From assembly GCF_018860915.1 (NCBI RefSeq), contig NZ_JAHKQD010000028.1:29652-93651 (forward strand): a DNA stretch of 64,000 nucleotides, given 5' to 3'. This DNA is from Colwellia sp. C2M11 (GTDB taxonomy: Bacteria; Pseudomonadota; Gammaproteobacteria; Enterobacterales; Alteromonadaceae). Shown piece after piece: positions 9,230-19,178 of the stretch (its first letter is position 1; each line of letters opens with the position of its first letter). A program made the translations under genes and the position numbers. The notes under the pieces were generated by a model. The model ran no database searches and had not been told where the DNA came from. It saw only the letters and a program-made list of their open reading frames with translations.

Positions 9230-10275
9230 TACACAGTACCGGCTGAGGAGGGTAATGGTGCGTCTTTATCTAGCAAGTTTTCATCTTTCAATGTTTGCCA
9301 AAACTCTGCAGGGATAACCTCATTAAATAGCGCGATAGTTTGCTCTACACGTTTAGCACTACCTAGCCCAGGAATAACAGAGGCAACAACTGAGTGCCCC
9401 AAGGGAAATTGTAAAGCAGCGGCAGCTAAGGTGACTTGATATTGATGACAAACTGCTTCAATTTTGGCAACTTTATTAATAATATGCTGTGGCGCAGGCT
9501 CATAATCATAATAAGGCGTGTTATTACCTTTGACCCCCGTCGCTAAAATACCTGAATTATAAGGGCCGCCTAAAATAATTGACGCGCCATGAGCTTCACA
9601 TTGTGGAAAAAATTGCTGAAGCGGTGCTTGCTCCAATAATGAGTATCTTCCCGCTAGCAAAAAGCAGTCAAACTGACCAATATTCATGACCCGTTCGCAA
9701 ATTTCAATTTCATTCACACCTAAGCCTACTGCTTTTATATGGCCATGTTTTCTTAGCTCATCTAAGGCTTTATAACCATCAATCTCAAATTGGTCAAAGT
9801 AGCGTTTGTCACTATCTCCATGCGTATAAGCACCCAGATCATGTACCAACAAAACATCTATTTCAGCTAAACCTAAACGTTGTTGACTGTCTTCAAATGA
9901 ACGCATAATGCCGGTGTAAGAGTAATCATAATGGGCATCGAAGGGCATAGGAGTAATAAAGCCATGACGCAATTGACTGATATCGGCTTTCGCGTCAGGT
10001 TTAAGCAATCGGCCAACTTTTGTTGATAACACATACTGGTCATGAGCTAAGGGTCTTAACGCATCTCCTATTCGGCGCTCACTAAGACCAGCGCCATAAC
10101 GAGGTGAAGTATCAAACAAAGTCATACCCAATTTAATAGCTTTATCTAATGTGGATTTTGCTTCTTTATCTGACACAGGTTGATACAGGTTACCCATTGA
10201 AGCAGCGCCAAAGCCCAATGTTGATAAGTAAAGTGAGGTTTTACCGAGTTGTCTTTTATCGTCAATATTATTCAT
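9229..10275 (-). CDS. Aldo/keto reductase, probable L-fucose (D-threo-aldose) 1-dehydrogenase
   Basis: The protein has 348 residues with an AKR TIM-barrel fold. The catalytic Asp and Tyr are visible in the LFDTSPRYGAG segment and the active-site His in VLLVHDLG. Enzymes of this subgroup oxidise L-fucose to L-fucono-lactone with NAD(P)+. The gene is the third of the minus-strand operon and is translationally coupled to the lactonase gene. The 133-bp gap to the upstream dehydratase gene leaves room for an internal promoter. Note that the AKR route is used here, rather than the SDR-type fucose dehydrogenase known from Campylobacter. Confidence 0.86.
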   Translation of the reverse strand: MNNIDDKRQLGKTSLYLSTLGFGAASMGNLYQPVSDKEAKSTLDKAIKLGMTLFDTSPRYGAGLSERRIGDALRPLAHDQYVLSTKVGRLLKPDAKADISQLRHGFITPMPFDAHYDYSYTGIMRSFEDSQQRLGLAEIDVLLVHDLGAYTHGDSDKRYFDQFEIDGYKALDELRKHGHIKAVGLGVNEIEICERVMNIGQFDCFLLAGRYSLLEQAPLQQFFPQCEAHGASIILGGPYNSGILATGVKGNNTPYYDYEPAPQHIINKVAKIEAVCHQYQVTLAAAALQFPLGHSVVASVIPGLGSAKRVEQTIALFNEVIPAEFWQTLKDENLLDKDAPLPSSAGTV

Positions 10276-10408
10276 AAGTAATTACTTCTTTTAAGTACCG
10301 CTTTCATTAACTACATTGTTAATAAAAATGTTACGTTTTACATCTTAGCTGTTTCATTATTTTAGTTAATTTCAGCTTATTCGAATTAATGGTATGAACT
10401 CTTCCTCA

Positions 10409-11611
10409 TTACCTAAGGCAAGATGGGCCTATTGCAATAGGCTTTCCAGTGTCATTAAAGGCTTTATAAGTCAAAATAAACTCCTTGTGTCCTAATTGTT
10501 CTGACTTACTCATATTACCACTAGCAACACTAATCACTTGATCTAAAATAGTTTCCCCTACTTCAGTAACAGTAGATTTACCTTCAATTATTGATCCTGC
10601 ATTCACATCCATATCTTCGCTTAAATTATTATATGTTTCAGGATTTGCGCATATTTTTATTACAGGAGATATGGCCGAGCCAACTACAGATCCTCTTCCA
10701 GTAGTAAATAAAATTAATAAAGCGCCAGAGGCAATCATTTCAACAATTTCAGCATTATCTGATATATTTGGGAAGCCGAACATTGGTTCACCGTCGGGTA
10801 CGACATCCATAAGAAATAAACCTTTCTTATTAGGAAGCTCGCCTGGTTTAATCAATCCGTTAATCTTTGACGCTCCAGATTTTGCATAGGCACCCATTGA
10901 TTTTTCTTCTTGAGTGGTTAATCCACCTTCGGCGTTCCCGGGTGCAAAACTACCATAGCCCATTTTAGTGTAGTATTTTTCAGCTTTTTCAACACAAGTG
11001 ACTAGAGCTTTACCTAATTTTGGTGTTTCAGCTCTATCAGCCATAATGTGTTCACAACCAATTAATTCACCGGTCTCCTCAAAAATACAAGTAGCCCCTT
11101 TAGCTAATAGCATATCAAAGCAAACTCCTACAGCTGGGTTTGCACTAATTCCGCTAGTTCCGTCTGAACCACCACAAATTGTACCTATAACTAAATCTTC
11201 AATGGCTAACTCTGCGCGATCTGCTGTTGCTATTTCATTTAATATAGCTGTGCCTTTCTTAATACCTAACTCTATAGTCGTTTTGGTTCCACCACATTTT
11301 TGAATGATTAAGGTTTCTACTGGGCGTTTACTGTCAATAATAGTTTGTAATAGTTTCTCACGATTAAAACCCTCACAGCCAAGAGAAACTAGTACTACAC
11401 CACCTACATTAGGGTGTGTACAAAGCTTTTCCATCATCTGTAAAGAATAGTCATTTGGGTAACAACCAGGAAAACCAATAAGTTGTACATCATCATGATC
11501 TATTTTGTTAACAATAGTTTTTGCTACATGATGTGCACACTCTACTAAATAAGCAACAATGACAGTATTTCGAATACCTTTACGGCCATCTGATCTTAGA
11601 AACCCTTTCAT
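10409..11611 (-). CDS. UxaA-family dehydratase, large (catalytic) part, probable L-fuconate dehydratase
   Basis: About 400 residues, corresponding to the C-terminal catalytic region of altronate/galactarate dehydratases (for example GxxGCEGFNREKL, CGGSDGTSG). ATG 11611 is chosen because GGAGAG lies just before it; an in-frame ATG at 11623 would overlap the upstream gene by 11 bp. The SAF domain is encoded separately by the preceding gene, so the enzyme is split, as for the UxaA-type pair Cj0482/Cj0483 in the Campylobacter jejuni fucose locus. By position it should supply the L-fuconate dehydration step. The window contains no enolase-superfamily fuconate dehydratase, which does this step in Xanthomonas. 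Iron dependence is expected from the family. Confidence 0.83.
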   Translation of the reverse strand: MKGFLRSDGRKGIRNTVIVAYLVECAHHVAKTIVNKIDHDDVQLIGFPGCYPNDYSLQMMEKLCTHPNVGGVVLVSLGCEGFNREKLLQTIIDSKRPVETLIIQKCGGTKTTIELGIKKGTAILNEIATADRAELAIEDLVIGTICGGSDGTSGISANPAVGVCFDMLLAKGATCIFEETGELIGCEHIMADRAETPKLGKALVTCVEKAEKYYTKMGYGSFAPGNAEGGLTTQEEKSMGAYAKSGASKINGLIKPGELPNKKGLFLMDVVPDGEPMFGFPNISDNAEIVEMIASGALLILFTTGRGSVVGSAISPVIKICANPETYNNLSEDMDVNAGSIIEGKSTVTEVGETILDQVISVASGNMSKSEQLGHKEFILTYKAFNDTGKPIAIGPSCLR

Positions 11612-11612
11612 A

Positions 11613-11909
11613 TTACTCTCCAATTACTAATGATTGTCTGGTATGGCTAGGAATGTAATCACTTTTCATATTATGCAAATGCACATGCTCACCGACTGCT
11701 ATATCAGAAATAGCAGAGCCAATAGGAACACCGTATCGAATTATTTTTTGACCATTTTTAATCGCTTTCTTAGCTATTTTATGACCAACATCTATTGAAG
11801 TAGTTAAGGGGTACTCTAGCTTATCAATACATACGCTTTCTCCTGCTTTTGCTGCTTGACAACAGATAAAAACATTATCTGCATTATTCAGTAAAACAAA
11901 TTTTGACAT
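11613..11909 (-). CDS. UxaA-family dehydratase, small SAF-domain part
   Basis: The protein has 98 residues and corresponds to the N-terminal SAF (antifreeze-like) domain of altronate dehydratase, with the conserved HKIAKKAI...GxxIxRYGxPIG segment. It is the first gene of the minus-strand fucose operon, and its stop lies one base before the large-subunit start, so the two are almost certainly made together as a two-chain enzyme. The upstream 375-bp region contains candidate regulator sites shared with the IclR gene. Confidence 0.85.
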   Translation of the reverse strand: MSKFVLLNNADNVFICCQAAKAGESVCIDKLEYPLTTSIDVGHKIAKKAIKNGQKIIRYGVPIGSAISDIAVGEHVHLHNMKSDYIPSHTRQSLVIGE

Positions 11910-12008
11910 GTCTATTTCATCCTCTAAAACTTCAAATTAGGTATTTTTATAGGTATTGCAGTGGTGAATATATATCCAATACACTATGTTTTATATATAA
12001 AATATTAT

Positions 12009-12020
12009 TTTATGTACAAA
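12009..12020 (+). promoter_or_regulatory. Candidate fucose-regulator operator, copy 1
   Basis: TTTATGTACAAA, 11 of 12 bases identical to the copy at 12200. It sits in the leader of the minus-strand catabolic operon. Assignment to the IclR protein is inference. Confidence 0.35.
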
Positions 12021-12161
12021 ACATAAGTCTTAATGTTAAACAAGTCAACTTTTTTTAATTTTTATTCGATATAATAGTTCATATTTACACTTACTTTTTA
12101 AGTTAACGTGTTGATAATATGGAGTATTTAAAAAAAACATATCTTTTAAGTGTAAAAATGA

Positions 12162-12176
12162 TTTGCATATATGAAA
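12162..12176 (-). promoter_or_regulatory. Candidate fucose-regulator operator, copy 2
   Basis: On the minus strand it reads TTTCATATATGCAAA, 14 of 15 bases identical to the site upstream of the IclR gene (20985-20999). Confidence 0.45.
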
Positions 12177-12199
12177 TTATTGTGTGAGTCTATAGTTAG

Positions 12200-12211
12200 T
12201 TTATATACAAA
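12200..12211 (+). promoter_or_regulatory. Candidate fucose-regulator operator, copy 3
   Basis: TTTATATACAAA overlaps a possible -10 of the TonB-receptor promoter, as expected for a repressor site. Confidence 0.35.
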
Positions 12212-12284
12212 AAATAATTCTAAATGTAAATAAATAGACCTTCCTTAAAGAGAAGGTTAACTTAATGATAACGGGGAGATAAAA

Positions 12285-15044
12285 ATGAAGAGTTCAATAG
12301 GTGTTAATAGATTTGCACATAACAAGACTGCGAAGTTAGTCAATTTAGCAATAAAGGGAATGGCGATTACTGCGCTCAGTATGCCGATTATGTTCCAGGC
12401 ATCTGCTGAAGAGAGTAAAGAAGAAATTGAAAAGATAACTGTGACAGGAATTAGAGGTAGTATAGCTAAAGCTACCGAAGTTAAACGTTCGTTAGATGTG
12501 GTCGCTGATGTTATTTCAGCGGAAGATATTGGTAAGTTTCCAGATCAAAATTTAGCCGAATCTTTACAACGTATTAGTGGCGTCCAGATTTCTAGAAATA
12601 GAGGTGAAGGTGACGATGTAAGTATAAGAGGTTTAAGCCCAGCATTTACACGTATTCAATTTAATGGTAGAACATTACCTTCAGCTACAGGTGGTCGTAG
12701 CTTTGACTTTACTATTTTGCCTTCAGACTTTGTAAGTTCATTAGAAGTATATAAAACACCTTCTGCAAACATGGAAGAAGGCGCTCTATCTGGAACAGTT
12801 AATGTAAAAACTCCTCGCCCCCTTGATTTAGGTAAAAGTTCGCTCATTGCAAGTGTCAAAGGTATTTATGAAGAAAACTCAGGGAAAACAACGCCTGATT
12901 TATCTGTACTTTATACTAATGTTAATGACGATAATAGTTTTGGTATAACACTCGGCGCGCATTACGATAAACGGACATTAGAATCTCATTTTTATGAAGC
13001 CTTTGGACTAGAGCCTGCCTCTGAATCTGCGAAAGGTTTGGATTATGATTTAAATGGCACTATTGATGGTTCACGATATCAATTTGATCACGCGACAAAC
13101 TTTGCTCAAGCACAAGAAGATCGTGAACGAACTACTTTTTTAGCAACAGCGCAATGGCGTCCATCTGATAAAGTAGATATATGGTTAGAGGGCTTATATT
13201 CAGAATTTGATATTGCTGGCGCTAAAGCGTTGAACTCATTCCGTTGGACTAACGTTGTTGCTGGTGGTTCAGTATATGATAGCCAAATTTCAGGTGATTT
13301 AATTGAGAGTTTAGGCGTTATTGGTGTTGATAACCGTAACAATGCCAGAACTTCAGATTCAAACGATACTTTAACCTCTGTGTCTTTAGGCTCTGATTAT
13401 CAGCTTAGTGATGATTGGCTTATTTCGGGGGAAATTGCTTATGCTAAATCTGAAAATGTTAGTTCGTCACTTTCACATGAAGTCATCGGCCGTGCTAATG
13501 CAGCTTATGACTTTAGTGATGACTACGCTGGTATACCAACATTAACGTATGCTTCAGGTTACGATCCTTTAGACGGTAATAGCTTTCGCTCACTTGGCTT
13601 TAATGGTGCTCTTGACCAACCAATAAGCGATAAGAATATTGATCTTAAAATTGACGTGAAACACAGTATAGAATGGAAAATGGGAGATAGTATTTCTTTT
13701 TATAATCTAGAGTTCGGTGCAAAATATAGCTCAAGAGAAAAATTTAATGGCTTTCGCAATATTGGTGTAAGTTCAGAGTCACTGGCTGGCCTTTTAGGTG
13801 AAACATTTGATCCAAGTATTGAAGGCGGGAGCTTTAATGCTGCTAACTATATGTCTGTGTATAGCCCAAGTAATTTCTTTGATGGTTATGGTGGTTCTGC
13901 CACTTACCCAACACAATGGCTTTCTGCTAATGTAGATACATTGTTATCGCATGTTTCTTTAGCTGAATTAATTGCAGCAGGCACGCTTACAGAAGGTGGT
14001 TCAAGCGTAATTGATGTCAAAGAAAATGTATTTTCTGGCTATGCAAAACTTAGCTTTACCAGTGCTGATGATCGACTTAATGGTAATTTTGGTATTCGCG
14101 TAGTTTCAACTGATCAAGAGTCAAGTGGTAATATTCCTGACTTTTCAACAGTTAAGTTTGACCAAGGTGGTGCCCAAACTTTTGTAGACACTTCTGAAAG
14201 CTCAGTTAGCCGTTCATACACTGAAGTACTGCCAAGCTTTAACTTAGCCTATGACGTTTCTGACGATGTCATCGTTAGATTTGGCGCGGCACGAGTTATG
14301 TCTAGACCTGATTTATCGGTATTGTCTCCAGCGACAACGATCAATGTAAACATTAAATCAATTAACTCAAGTAACCCAAATGTAGATGCCTACTTAGCAG
14401 ATCAACTCGATTTGTCTTTTGAATGGTATTTTGAAGAAGCAGGTATGCTTTCCGTTTCACCATTTGTTAAATTTATTGACTCGTTTGTTGTTTCTTCAAC
14501 AAACCAAGAAGAGGTAACTTATACCAACTTAGATGGCAGTAATTCAAAAACAGAAACGTTTACACGATTTTTGCCAGATAACGGTAAAGGCTCAGACATG
14601 TATGGTTTTGAAGTGAACTGGCAGCAACCACTTGATATTATTGTTGAAGGTCTTGGTTTTATGGCCAACTTTACTGTGGTTCATGCTGATGAAATTCAAA
14701 CAGCAGAAAATGGTCCACTATTGACCTTAGATGGTTTATCTGAAACAAGTTATAACATGGTTGCCTATTATGAGAACGAAACCTTCGGAGCAAGATTAGC
14801 TTATAACTACCGAGATAAATTTGTAAACAATGGTACTAACTATTTTGGTGATGGTTCATTTACTAATGAATATAAACAGTTAGACTTTTCAGCTAGTTAC
14901 AATGTAACAGAGAATATATCAATTGATTTTGAAGCACTTAACTTAACTAATGAAGTTCAAATACAAACTAACTCATTAGGTGTTAACCGTGGTTTAGAAG
15001 ATGTTGGCAGTCGTTTCACTCTCGGTGTTAGGGCTTCATTTTAA
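12285..15044 (+). CDS. TonB-dependent receptor (TIGR01782-type), probable fucose-glycan importer
   Basis: The protein has 919 residues with a signal sequence of about 42 residues. The plug carries the hallmarks of the Xanthomonas/Caulobacter-type carbohydrate receptors: EDIGKFPDQNLAESLQRISG, VSIRGL and NMEEGALSGTVNVKTP. The barrel ends in RASF with a terminal aromatic residue. These receptors take up oligosaccharides or other plant and algal compounds across the outer membrane with TonB energy. It heads the plus-strand arm of the fucose locus, directly before a beta-helix enzyme and a sulfatase, so sulfated fuco-oligosaccharides are the likely ligand (inference). A strong terminator follows at 15071, so downstream genes need read-through or their own promoter. 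Confidence 0.92.
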   Translation: MKSSIGVNRFAHNKTAKLVNLAIKGMAITALSMPIMFQASAEESKEEIEKITVTGIRGSIAKATEVKRSLDVVADVISAEDIGKFPDQNLAESLQRISGVQISRNRGEGDDVSIRGLSPAFTRIQFNGRTLPSATGGRSFDFTILPSDFVSSLEVYKTPSANMEEGALSGTVNVKTPRPLDLGKSSLIASVKGIYEENSGKTTPDLSVLYTNVNDDNSFGITLGAHYDKRTLESHFYEAFGLEPASESAKGLDYDLNGTIDGSRYQFDHATNFAQAQEDRERTTFLATAQWRPSDKVDIWLEGLYSEFDIAGAKALNSFRWTNVVAGGSVYDSQISGDLIESLGVIGVDNRNNARTSDSNDTLTSVSLGSDYQLSDDWLISGEIAYAKSENVSSSLSHEVIGRANAAYDFSDDYAGIPTLTYASGYDPLDGNSFRSLGFNGALDQPISDKNIDLKIDVKHSIEWKMGDSISFYNLEFGAKYSSREKFNGFRNIGVSSESLAGLLGETFDPSIEGGSFNAANYMSVYSPSNFFDGYGGSATYPTQWLSANVDTLLSHVSLAELIAAGTLTEGGSSVIDVKENVFSGYAKLSFTSADDRLNGNFGIRVVSTDQESSGNIPDFSTVKFDQGGAQTFVDTSESSVSRSYTEVLPSFNLAYDVSDDVIVRFGAARVMSRPDLSVLSPATTINVNIKSINSSNPNVDAYLADQLDLSFEWYFEEAGMLSVSPFVKFIDSFVVSSTNQEEVTYTNLDGSNSKTETFTRFLPDNGKGSDMYGFEVNWQQPLDIIVEGLGFMANFTVVHADEIQTAENGPLLTLDGLSETSYNMVAYYENETFGARLAYNYRDKFVNNGTNYFGDGSFTNEYKQLDFSASYNVTENISIDFEALNLTNEVQIQTNSLGVNRGLEDVGSRFTLGVRASF

Positions 15045-15070
15045 AGGGAGTTAATCTTTTAATATAGCTC

Positions 15071-15102
15071 AGGAGATAGCAAGTTCAGCTATCTCCTTTT
15101 TC
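15071..15102 (+). terminator. Rho-independent terminator after the fucose-locus TonB receptor
   Basis: A perfect 10-bp stem, AGGAGATAGC with GCTATCTCCT, a 7-base loop, then five T residues. It probably sets receptor expression above that of the downstream enzymes. Confidence 0.88.
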
Positions 15103-15136
15103 AATTATTATCCAAATTTAATCTTAGGTGTAGTCA

Positions 15137-17536
15137 ATGCGTATTCTTATATCGTTTATTAGTCTCTTTTTATTTTCATGCTCAGGAATGAATGAAAGTT
15201 CAGAAAAGGAAAGTAACTCTTCTATTAGCACGACAGAACGCTTAATTGTTTATCCTGAAAGCCAACAGGACAAAAATGGTTTCAGCTTAGATGACGCTCT
15301 GGCGAAAGCTAAAATATTATTATCAGCGAAAAAGAATGTTGAAATAAGACTAACTTCTGGCACCTATTACTTAACAAAACCTATTATTCTGGGTCCTGAA
15401 TTTTCAGGAACCAAAGAACAGCCTTTTATCATCCGTGCAGATGAAAATGCGACGGTAATCTTGAGCGCTGCAAAATTATTAGATGTTAATTGGCAAACTA
15501 ATAACCAACTGATGAAAGCTCAACTTTCGGTTGATAAAATAGACCAATTATACATTAATGGACAAAAACAAATTAGCGCACGCTTTCCTAATTTTGATTC
15601 ATCGGTACAAGTGTTTAATGGTTATGCTGCAGATGCCATTTCACCTGAACGTGTCGCCACATGGAAAAATCCTAAAGGTGGTTTTGTTCATGCTCTACAC
15701 GAAGGACGATGGGGTGGAATGCATTACTTAATCAAAGGGGTTACTAATCAAGGTGAGCTGACCCTTGAAGGTGGTTTTCAAAATAACCGTCAATCACCTA
15801 TGCATAAAAAATACCGCTATGTAGAGAATATATTTGAAGAGTTAGATGCCCCTGGTGAATGGTATTTCGATCAAAACTTGTCGGTCTTATACTTTTATCC
15901 CCCCGCAGATTTAGACTTAAGTAATGCTAGAGTTGAAATATCACAGCTAGATAATTTAATAGAATTACGCGGTAACTCAAAAAATCCAGTAAAACATATT
16001 AATATACATGGTTTAACGTTTACCCAAACTAATCAAACATTTATGAAAACTAAAGAGCCACTTTTACGCAGTGATTGGGCTATTTACAGAGGTGGGGCAA
16101 TATTATTAGAAGGTACAGAAAATATTCATATTTCTAATAATGAATTTAACAATCTAGGCGGAAATGCCATTTTTGTTAGCAACTATAATCGTAATGCTAA
16201 TATTTCTGGCAATCAGATATTTGATATAGGGGCCAGTGCTATTAGTTTTGTTGGTAATGCCTCTGCCGTTAGATCCCCTAGTTTCGAATACCATGAGTTT
16301 GTTGATATTACTAAAATGGATATGAAGCTAGGGCCAAAAAATGAAAACTACCCTGCTCATTCAATTGTTAGTGATAATTTAATTCACGACATTGGTTTAG
16401 TTGAGAAACAAGTTGCTGGCGTGCAGCTATCTATGTCATCAGATATTACGGTTAGCCATAACTCGATCTATCGAGTACCACGCTCAGGTATCAATGTAAG
16501 TGAAGGAACTTGGGGCGGCCATATTATTGAATATAACGATGTTTTCGATACTGTGTTAGAAACCGGAGATCATGGTGCATTTAATTCATGGGGCAGAGAT
16601 CGTTTTTGGCATCCAGAACGTGCTGAAATGGATAAATTAGTTAAAGAGCACCCTAATTTATACAAAGCTGACGTACTTAATCCAATTATAATAAGAAACA
16701 ACCGCTTTCAGTGTGATCATGGTTGGGATATAGATTTAGATGATGGTTCTTCCAACTATAAAATTTACAATAATGTTGCGTTAAGTGGCGGTTTAAAATT
16801 GCGTGAAGGCTTTAATCGCACCGTTGAAAACAATATTCTTTTAAATAACTCTTTTCACCCTCATGTATGGTTTGAGAACAGTGATGATACTTTCCGCCAC
16901 AACATAGTATTAGCAAGCCACAAGCCAATATTAAATAACTATTGGGGGAATGAAGTCGATAAAAACTTTTTTACCACCGAGCAAGCCTTACTAAAAGCTC
17001 AAAAATTGGGACTGGACTCTCATTCAAAATTTGGTGACCCAAAATTTATAGCACCTGAAAAAGGTAATTATCAAGTCAGTAAAAATTCACTCGCGCTAAC
17101 CGTCGGTTTTACTAACTTTCCTATGGATGAATTTGGTGTAACAAGTGAAAAGTTAAAAGCAAAGGCAGAAAAACCAGAATTCCCTAATTTATATCTCAAT
17201 GCTAATGATGTCTCTAACTCAGCCGATTTGGAGTTATTTGATGCGACCTTTAAGTCAGTAATGACACTTGGTGAACAGTCAGCTTTAGGTATCCCCGAAA
17301 TTGCAGGAGCGCTTATTCTAGAAATTGTTCCTAATGGTAAGGCGCATTTAAGCGGATTAAAAAAAGGTGATGTTATTTTACGTGTTATCGATAGTGAGTT
17401 TGGTGGTATGGATAAAATTACAACTATTAAAGATTTGTTGACCTCATACCGTTCGCGTAAATGGCGCGGTAACTTAGAGGTGGTTATTATGAGAAATCAA
17501 CAAGAACAACTTTTAGTTATTAATTTACTCGATTGA
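15137..17536 (+). CDS. Right-handed beta-helix lipoprotein with C-terminal PDZ domain (GH141-like, candidate alpha-L-fucosidase)
   Basis: The protein has 799 residues with a lipoprotein signal (lipobox FSCSG, Cys15). Residues about 35-110 resemble the N-terminus of GH141-type proteins (YPESQQDKNGFSLDDALAKA, followed by a GTYYL segment). A long parallel beta-helix follows, full of N-x-I/F repeats (for example HISNNEFNNLGGNAIF, VSHNSIYRV), and the last ~90 residues (about 710-799) look like a PDZ domain (GALILEIVPNGKAHLSGLKKGDVIL). GH141 includes alpha-L-fucosidases and xylanases. The sulfatase, FucP and fucose catabolic genes around it favour a fucose-glycan hydrolase on the periplasmic or cell-surface face. 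A polysaccharide lyase is the main alternative. The beta-helix call is sure; the family number is moderate. Confidence 0.8.
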   Translation: MRILISFISLFLFSCSGMNESSEKESNSSISTTERLIVYPESQQDKNGFSLDDALAKAKILLSAKKNVEIRLTSGTYYLTKPIILGPEFSGTKEQPFIIRADENATVILSAAKLLDVNWQTNNQLMKAQLSVDKIDQLYINGQKQISARFPNFDSSVQVFNGYAADAISPERVATWKNPKGGFVHALHEGRWGGMHYLIKGVTNQGELTLEGGFQNNRQSPMHKKYRYVENIFEELDAPGEWYFDQNLSVLYFYPPADLDLSNARVEISQLDNLIELRGNSKNPVKHINIHGLTFTQTNQTFMKTKEPLLRSDWAIYRGGAILLEGTENIHISNNEFNNLGGNAIFVSNYNRNANISGNQIFDIGASAISFVGNASAVRSPSFEYHEFVDITKMDMKLGPKNENYPAHSIVSDNLIHDIGLVEKQVAGVQLSMSSDITVSHNSIYRVPRSGINVSEGTWGGHIIEYNDVFDTVLETGDHGAFNSWGRDRFWHPERAEMDKLVKEHPNLYKADVLNPIIIRNNRFQCDHGWDIDLDDGSSNYKIYNNVALSGGLKLREGFNRTVENNILLNNSFHPHVWFENSDDTFRHNIVLASHKPILNNYWGNEVDKNFFTTEQALLKAQKLGLDSHSKFGDPKFIAPEKGNYQVSKNSLALTVGFTNFPMDEFGVTSEKLKAKAEKPEFPNLYLNANDVSNSADLELFDATFKSVMTLGEQSALGIPEIAGALILEIVPNGKAHLSGLKKGDVILRVIDSEFGGMDKITTIKDLLTSYRSRKWRGNLEVVIMRNQQEQLLVINLLD

Positions 17537-17579
17537 TATTTTATTTCAGTTTTTTATTAGCAATTATTTAGAGGCAAAC

Positions 17580-19055
17580 ATGGTAATCAATAGAATGTTA
17601 GTTAAATTTGTTGGCGCTTCACTACTAACAATTTTCAGTATGTCAAGTGCTTACGCACAAAATAGTAAACCTAATATATTATTTATTTTAACCGACGATC
17701 AAAGCTTTGATGCTTTAGGTAGCGCAGGCAATACTGTAATAAAAACACCTAACTTGGATAAATTAGCTGCCCAAGGGACAAAGTTTACACATGTCTATAA
17801 TCAAGGCTCATGGTCTCCAGCCGTTTGTGCTCCAAGTAGAGCAATGATTAATACAGGACGAAATTTATTTGAAACAGGTATGCAAAACCGAAAAATCCCT
17901 CTTAATGCTAGGCCTGATTACCCACTGTGGGGAGAAACATTTAGGAATGCTGGCTATGAAACTTTTATCACGGGCAAGTGGCACATCTCGCGAGACGCAT
18001 TGCTACGAAGTTTTAGTGTAGGTAAAGCGGTTCATGAAGGCGGTATGACTTATGATCATTATAACGCTGTCATGCTAGATATTAATGATTCTGAAAATAG
18101 AGTTTCTGCAACCTACCCATCGAAGAAACATACGAGTGAATTAATTGCTGATGAAGCTGTTAATTTTTTGCAGAAAAATAAAGCAATTCAAGATAAACCT
18201 TTCTTAATGTATGTCGCTTTTTTAGCGCCTCATGATACACGACAATCACCAAAAAAATTTCTTGAAATGTATTCCAAAGCATCAATACCGTTGCCAAATT
18301 CTTTTAAGCAGCAACACCAATTAGATCAAGGTGATTTTTGGATTAGAGATGAGAAATTACTCAGCATTCCAAGAGACAAAGATAAAACAAAACAATTTAT
18401 CGGCGAATACTATTCAATGATCACTCATTTGGATGAGCAAATCGGTCGGATACTTGATTCACTTGACTCATCACCTTATGCAGATAATACCCTTATTGTT
18501 TTTACTTCTGACCATGGTTTAGCGGTAGGTCGTCATGGATTATTAGGTAAACAAAATCAATATGACCATAGTGTTCGTGCCCCATTTATCATTGCGGGAA
18601 AAAAAATTACTAAAGGAAAAACACTTAAAGGTAGTATTTATTTAAATAGTATTTTTCCAACAACAGCTGAATTAGCAGGTATTGAAATTCCTAACACTGT
18701 ACAAGCACAAAGTTTTGTTCCTTTATTAACAGGTGAACAAGATTCAATGAATAAATATATTTATGGTGCTTACCGTCATTTTCAACGCATGGTTAGAACG
18801 GATGATTTAAAATATATTTACTATCCAATGATAAAAGAAACTCAGCTTTTTGATTTACAAAATGATCCTGAAGAATTAATTAATATAGCTACCAATCCCA
18901 AGTATTCTAAGCAGCTAGTAGATATGCAGAGTAAGCTTAAGGAATTAATGACAAAATACAATGACCCTGTCGATCTTGATAGTCCAATGAAATCATACAG
19001 TGAAGCTGGCTTTAATACTGATGCTTGGTCGCTTCAGTATACAGAATATCATTAA
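17580..19055 (+). CDS. Family S1 sulfatase (formylglycine-dependent), candidate fucan sulfatase
   Basis: The protein has 491 residues with a signal peptide cleaved near residue 26 (SSAYA). It is a type I sulfatase: NILFILTDDQ (metal-binding Asp pair), the C-x-P-S-R formylglycine motif with Cys83 in CAPSR, TGKWH, and a late FTSDHG segment. The Cys must be converted to formylglycine by a maturase, which is not in this window. The enzyme should remove sulfate esters from carbohydrate in the periplasm. It is 43 bp after the beta-helix gene and before FucP, which points to desulfation of fucose residues. The exact S1 subfamily and regiospecificity cannot be read here. Confidence 0.92.
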   Translation: MVINRMLVKFVGASLLTIFSMSSAYAQNSKPNILFILTDDQSFDALGSAGNTVIKTPNLDKLAAQGTKFTHVYNQGSWSPAVCAPSRAMINTGRNLFETGMQNRKIPLNARPDYPLWGETFRNAGYETFITGKWHISRDALLRSFSVGKAVHEGGMTYDHYNAVMLDINDSENRVSATYPSKKHTSELIADEAVNFLQKNKAIQDKPFLMYVAFLAPHDTRQSPKKFLEMYSKASIPLPNSFKQQHQLDQGDFWIRDEKLLSIPRDKDKTKQFIGEYYSMITHLDEQIGRILDSLDSSPYADNTLIVFTSDHGLAVGRHGLLGKQNQYDHSVRAPFIIAGKKITKGKTLKGSIYLNSIFPTTAELAGIEIPNTVQAQSFVPLLTGEQDSMNKYIYGAYRHFQRMVRTDDLKYIYYPMIKETQLFDLQNDPEELINIATNPKYSKQLVDMQSKLKELMTKYNDPVDLDSPMKSYSEAGFNTDAWSLQYTEYH

Positions 19056-19178
19056 CAAGCTAGAAAGTAATCATGTCAGATTAATTTTGTATTAAAGCTA
19101 GAGATGATCCTTATTCCTCAAGCTAATGAAGTGCGTTAATTCTTTATTATTTGAATATTTACATTGAAGGAAAATTAT

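Larger units (their letters stand above)
11910..12284. promoter_or_regulatory. Divergent control region between the two arms of the fucose locus
   Basis: This 375-bp, very AT-rich region has no gene. It holds three copies of a TTT(C)ATATACAAA-like motif (12009-12020, 12162-12176, 12200-12211), a 14-bp perfect palindrome TTTTATATATAAAA (11989-12002) and an imperfect palindrome TTATGT-ACAAA-ACATAA (12010-12026). A possible promoter for the TonB receptor is TTGTGT (12179) and TATATA (12202), spaced by 17 bp; its -10 would overlap the third motif. A strong ribosome-binding site (GGGGAG) precedes ATG 12285. Confidence 0.55.

Noticed and set aside
10671..11303. Plus-strand frames inside the UxaA-like gene
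   Set aside because: Antisense shadows of a clear minus-strand gene.
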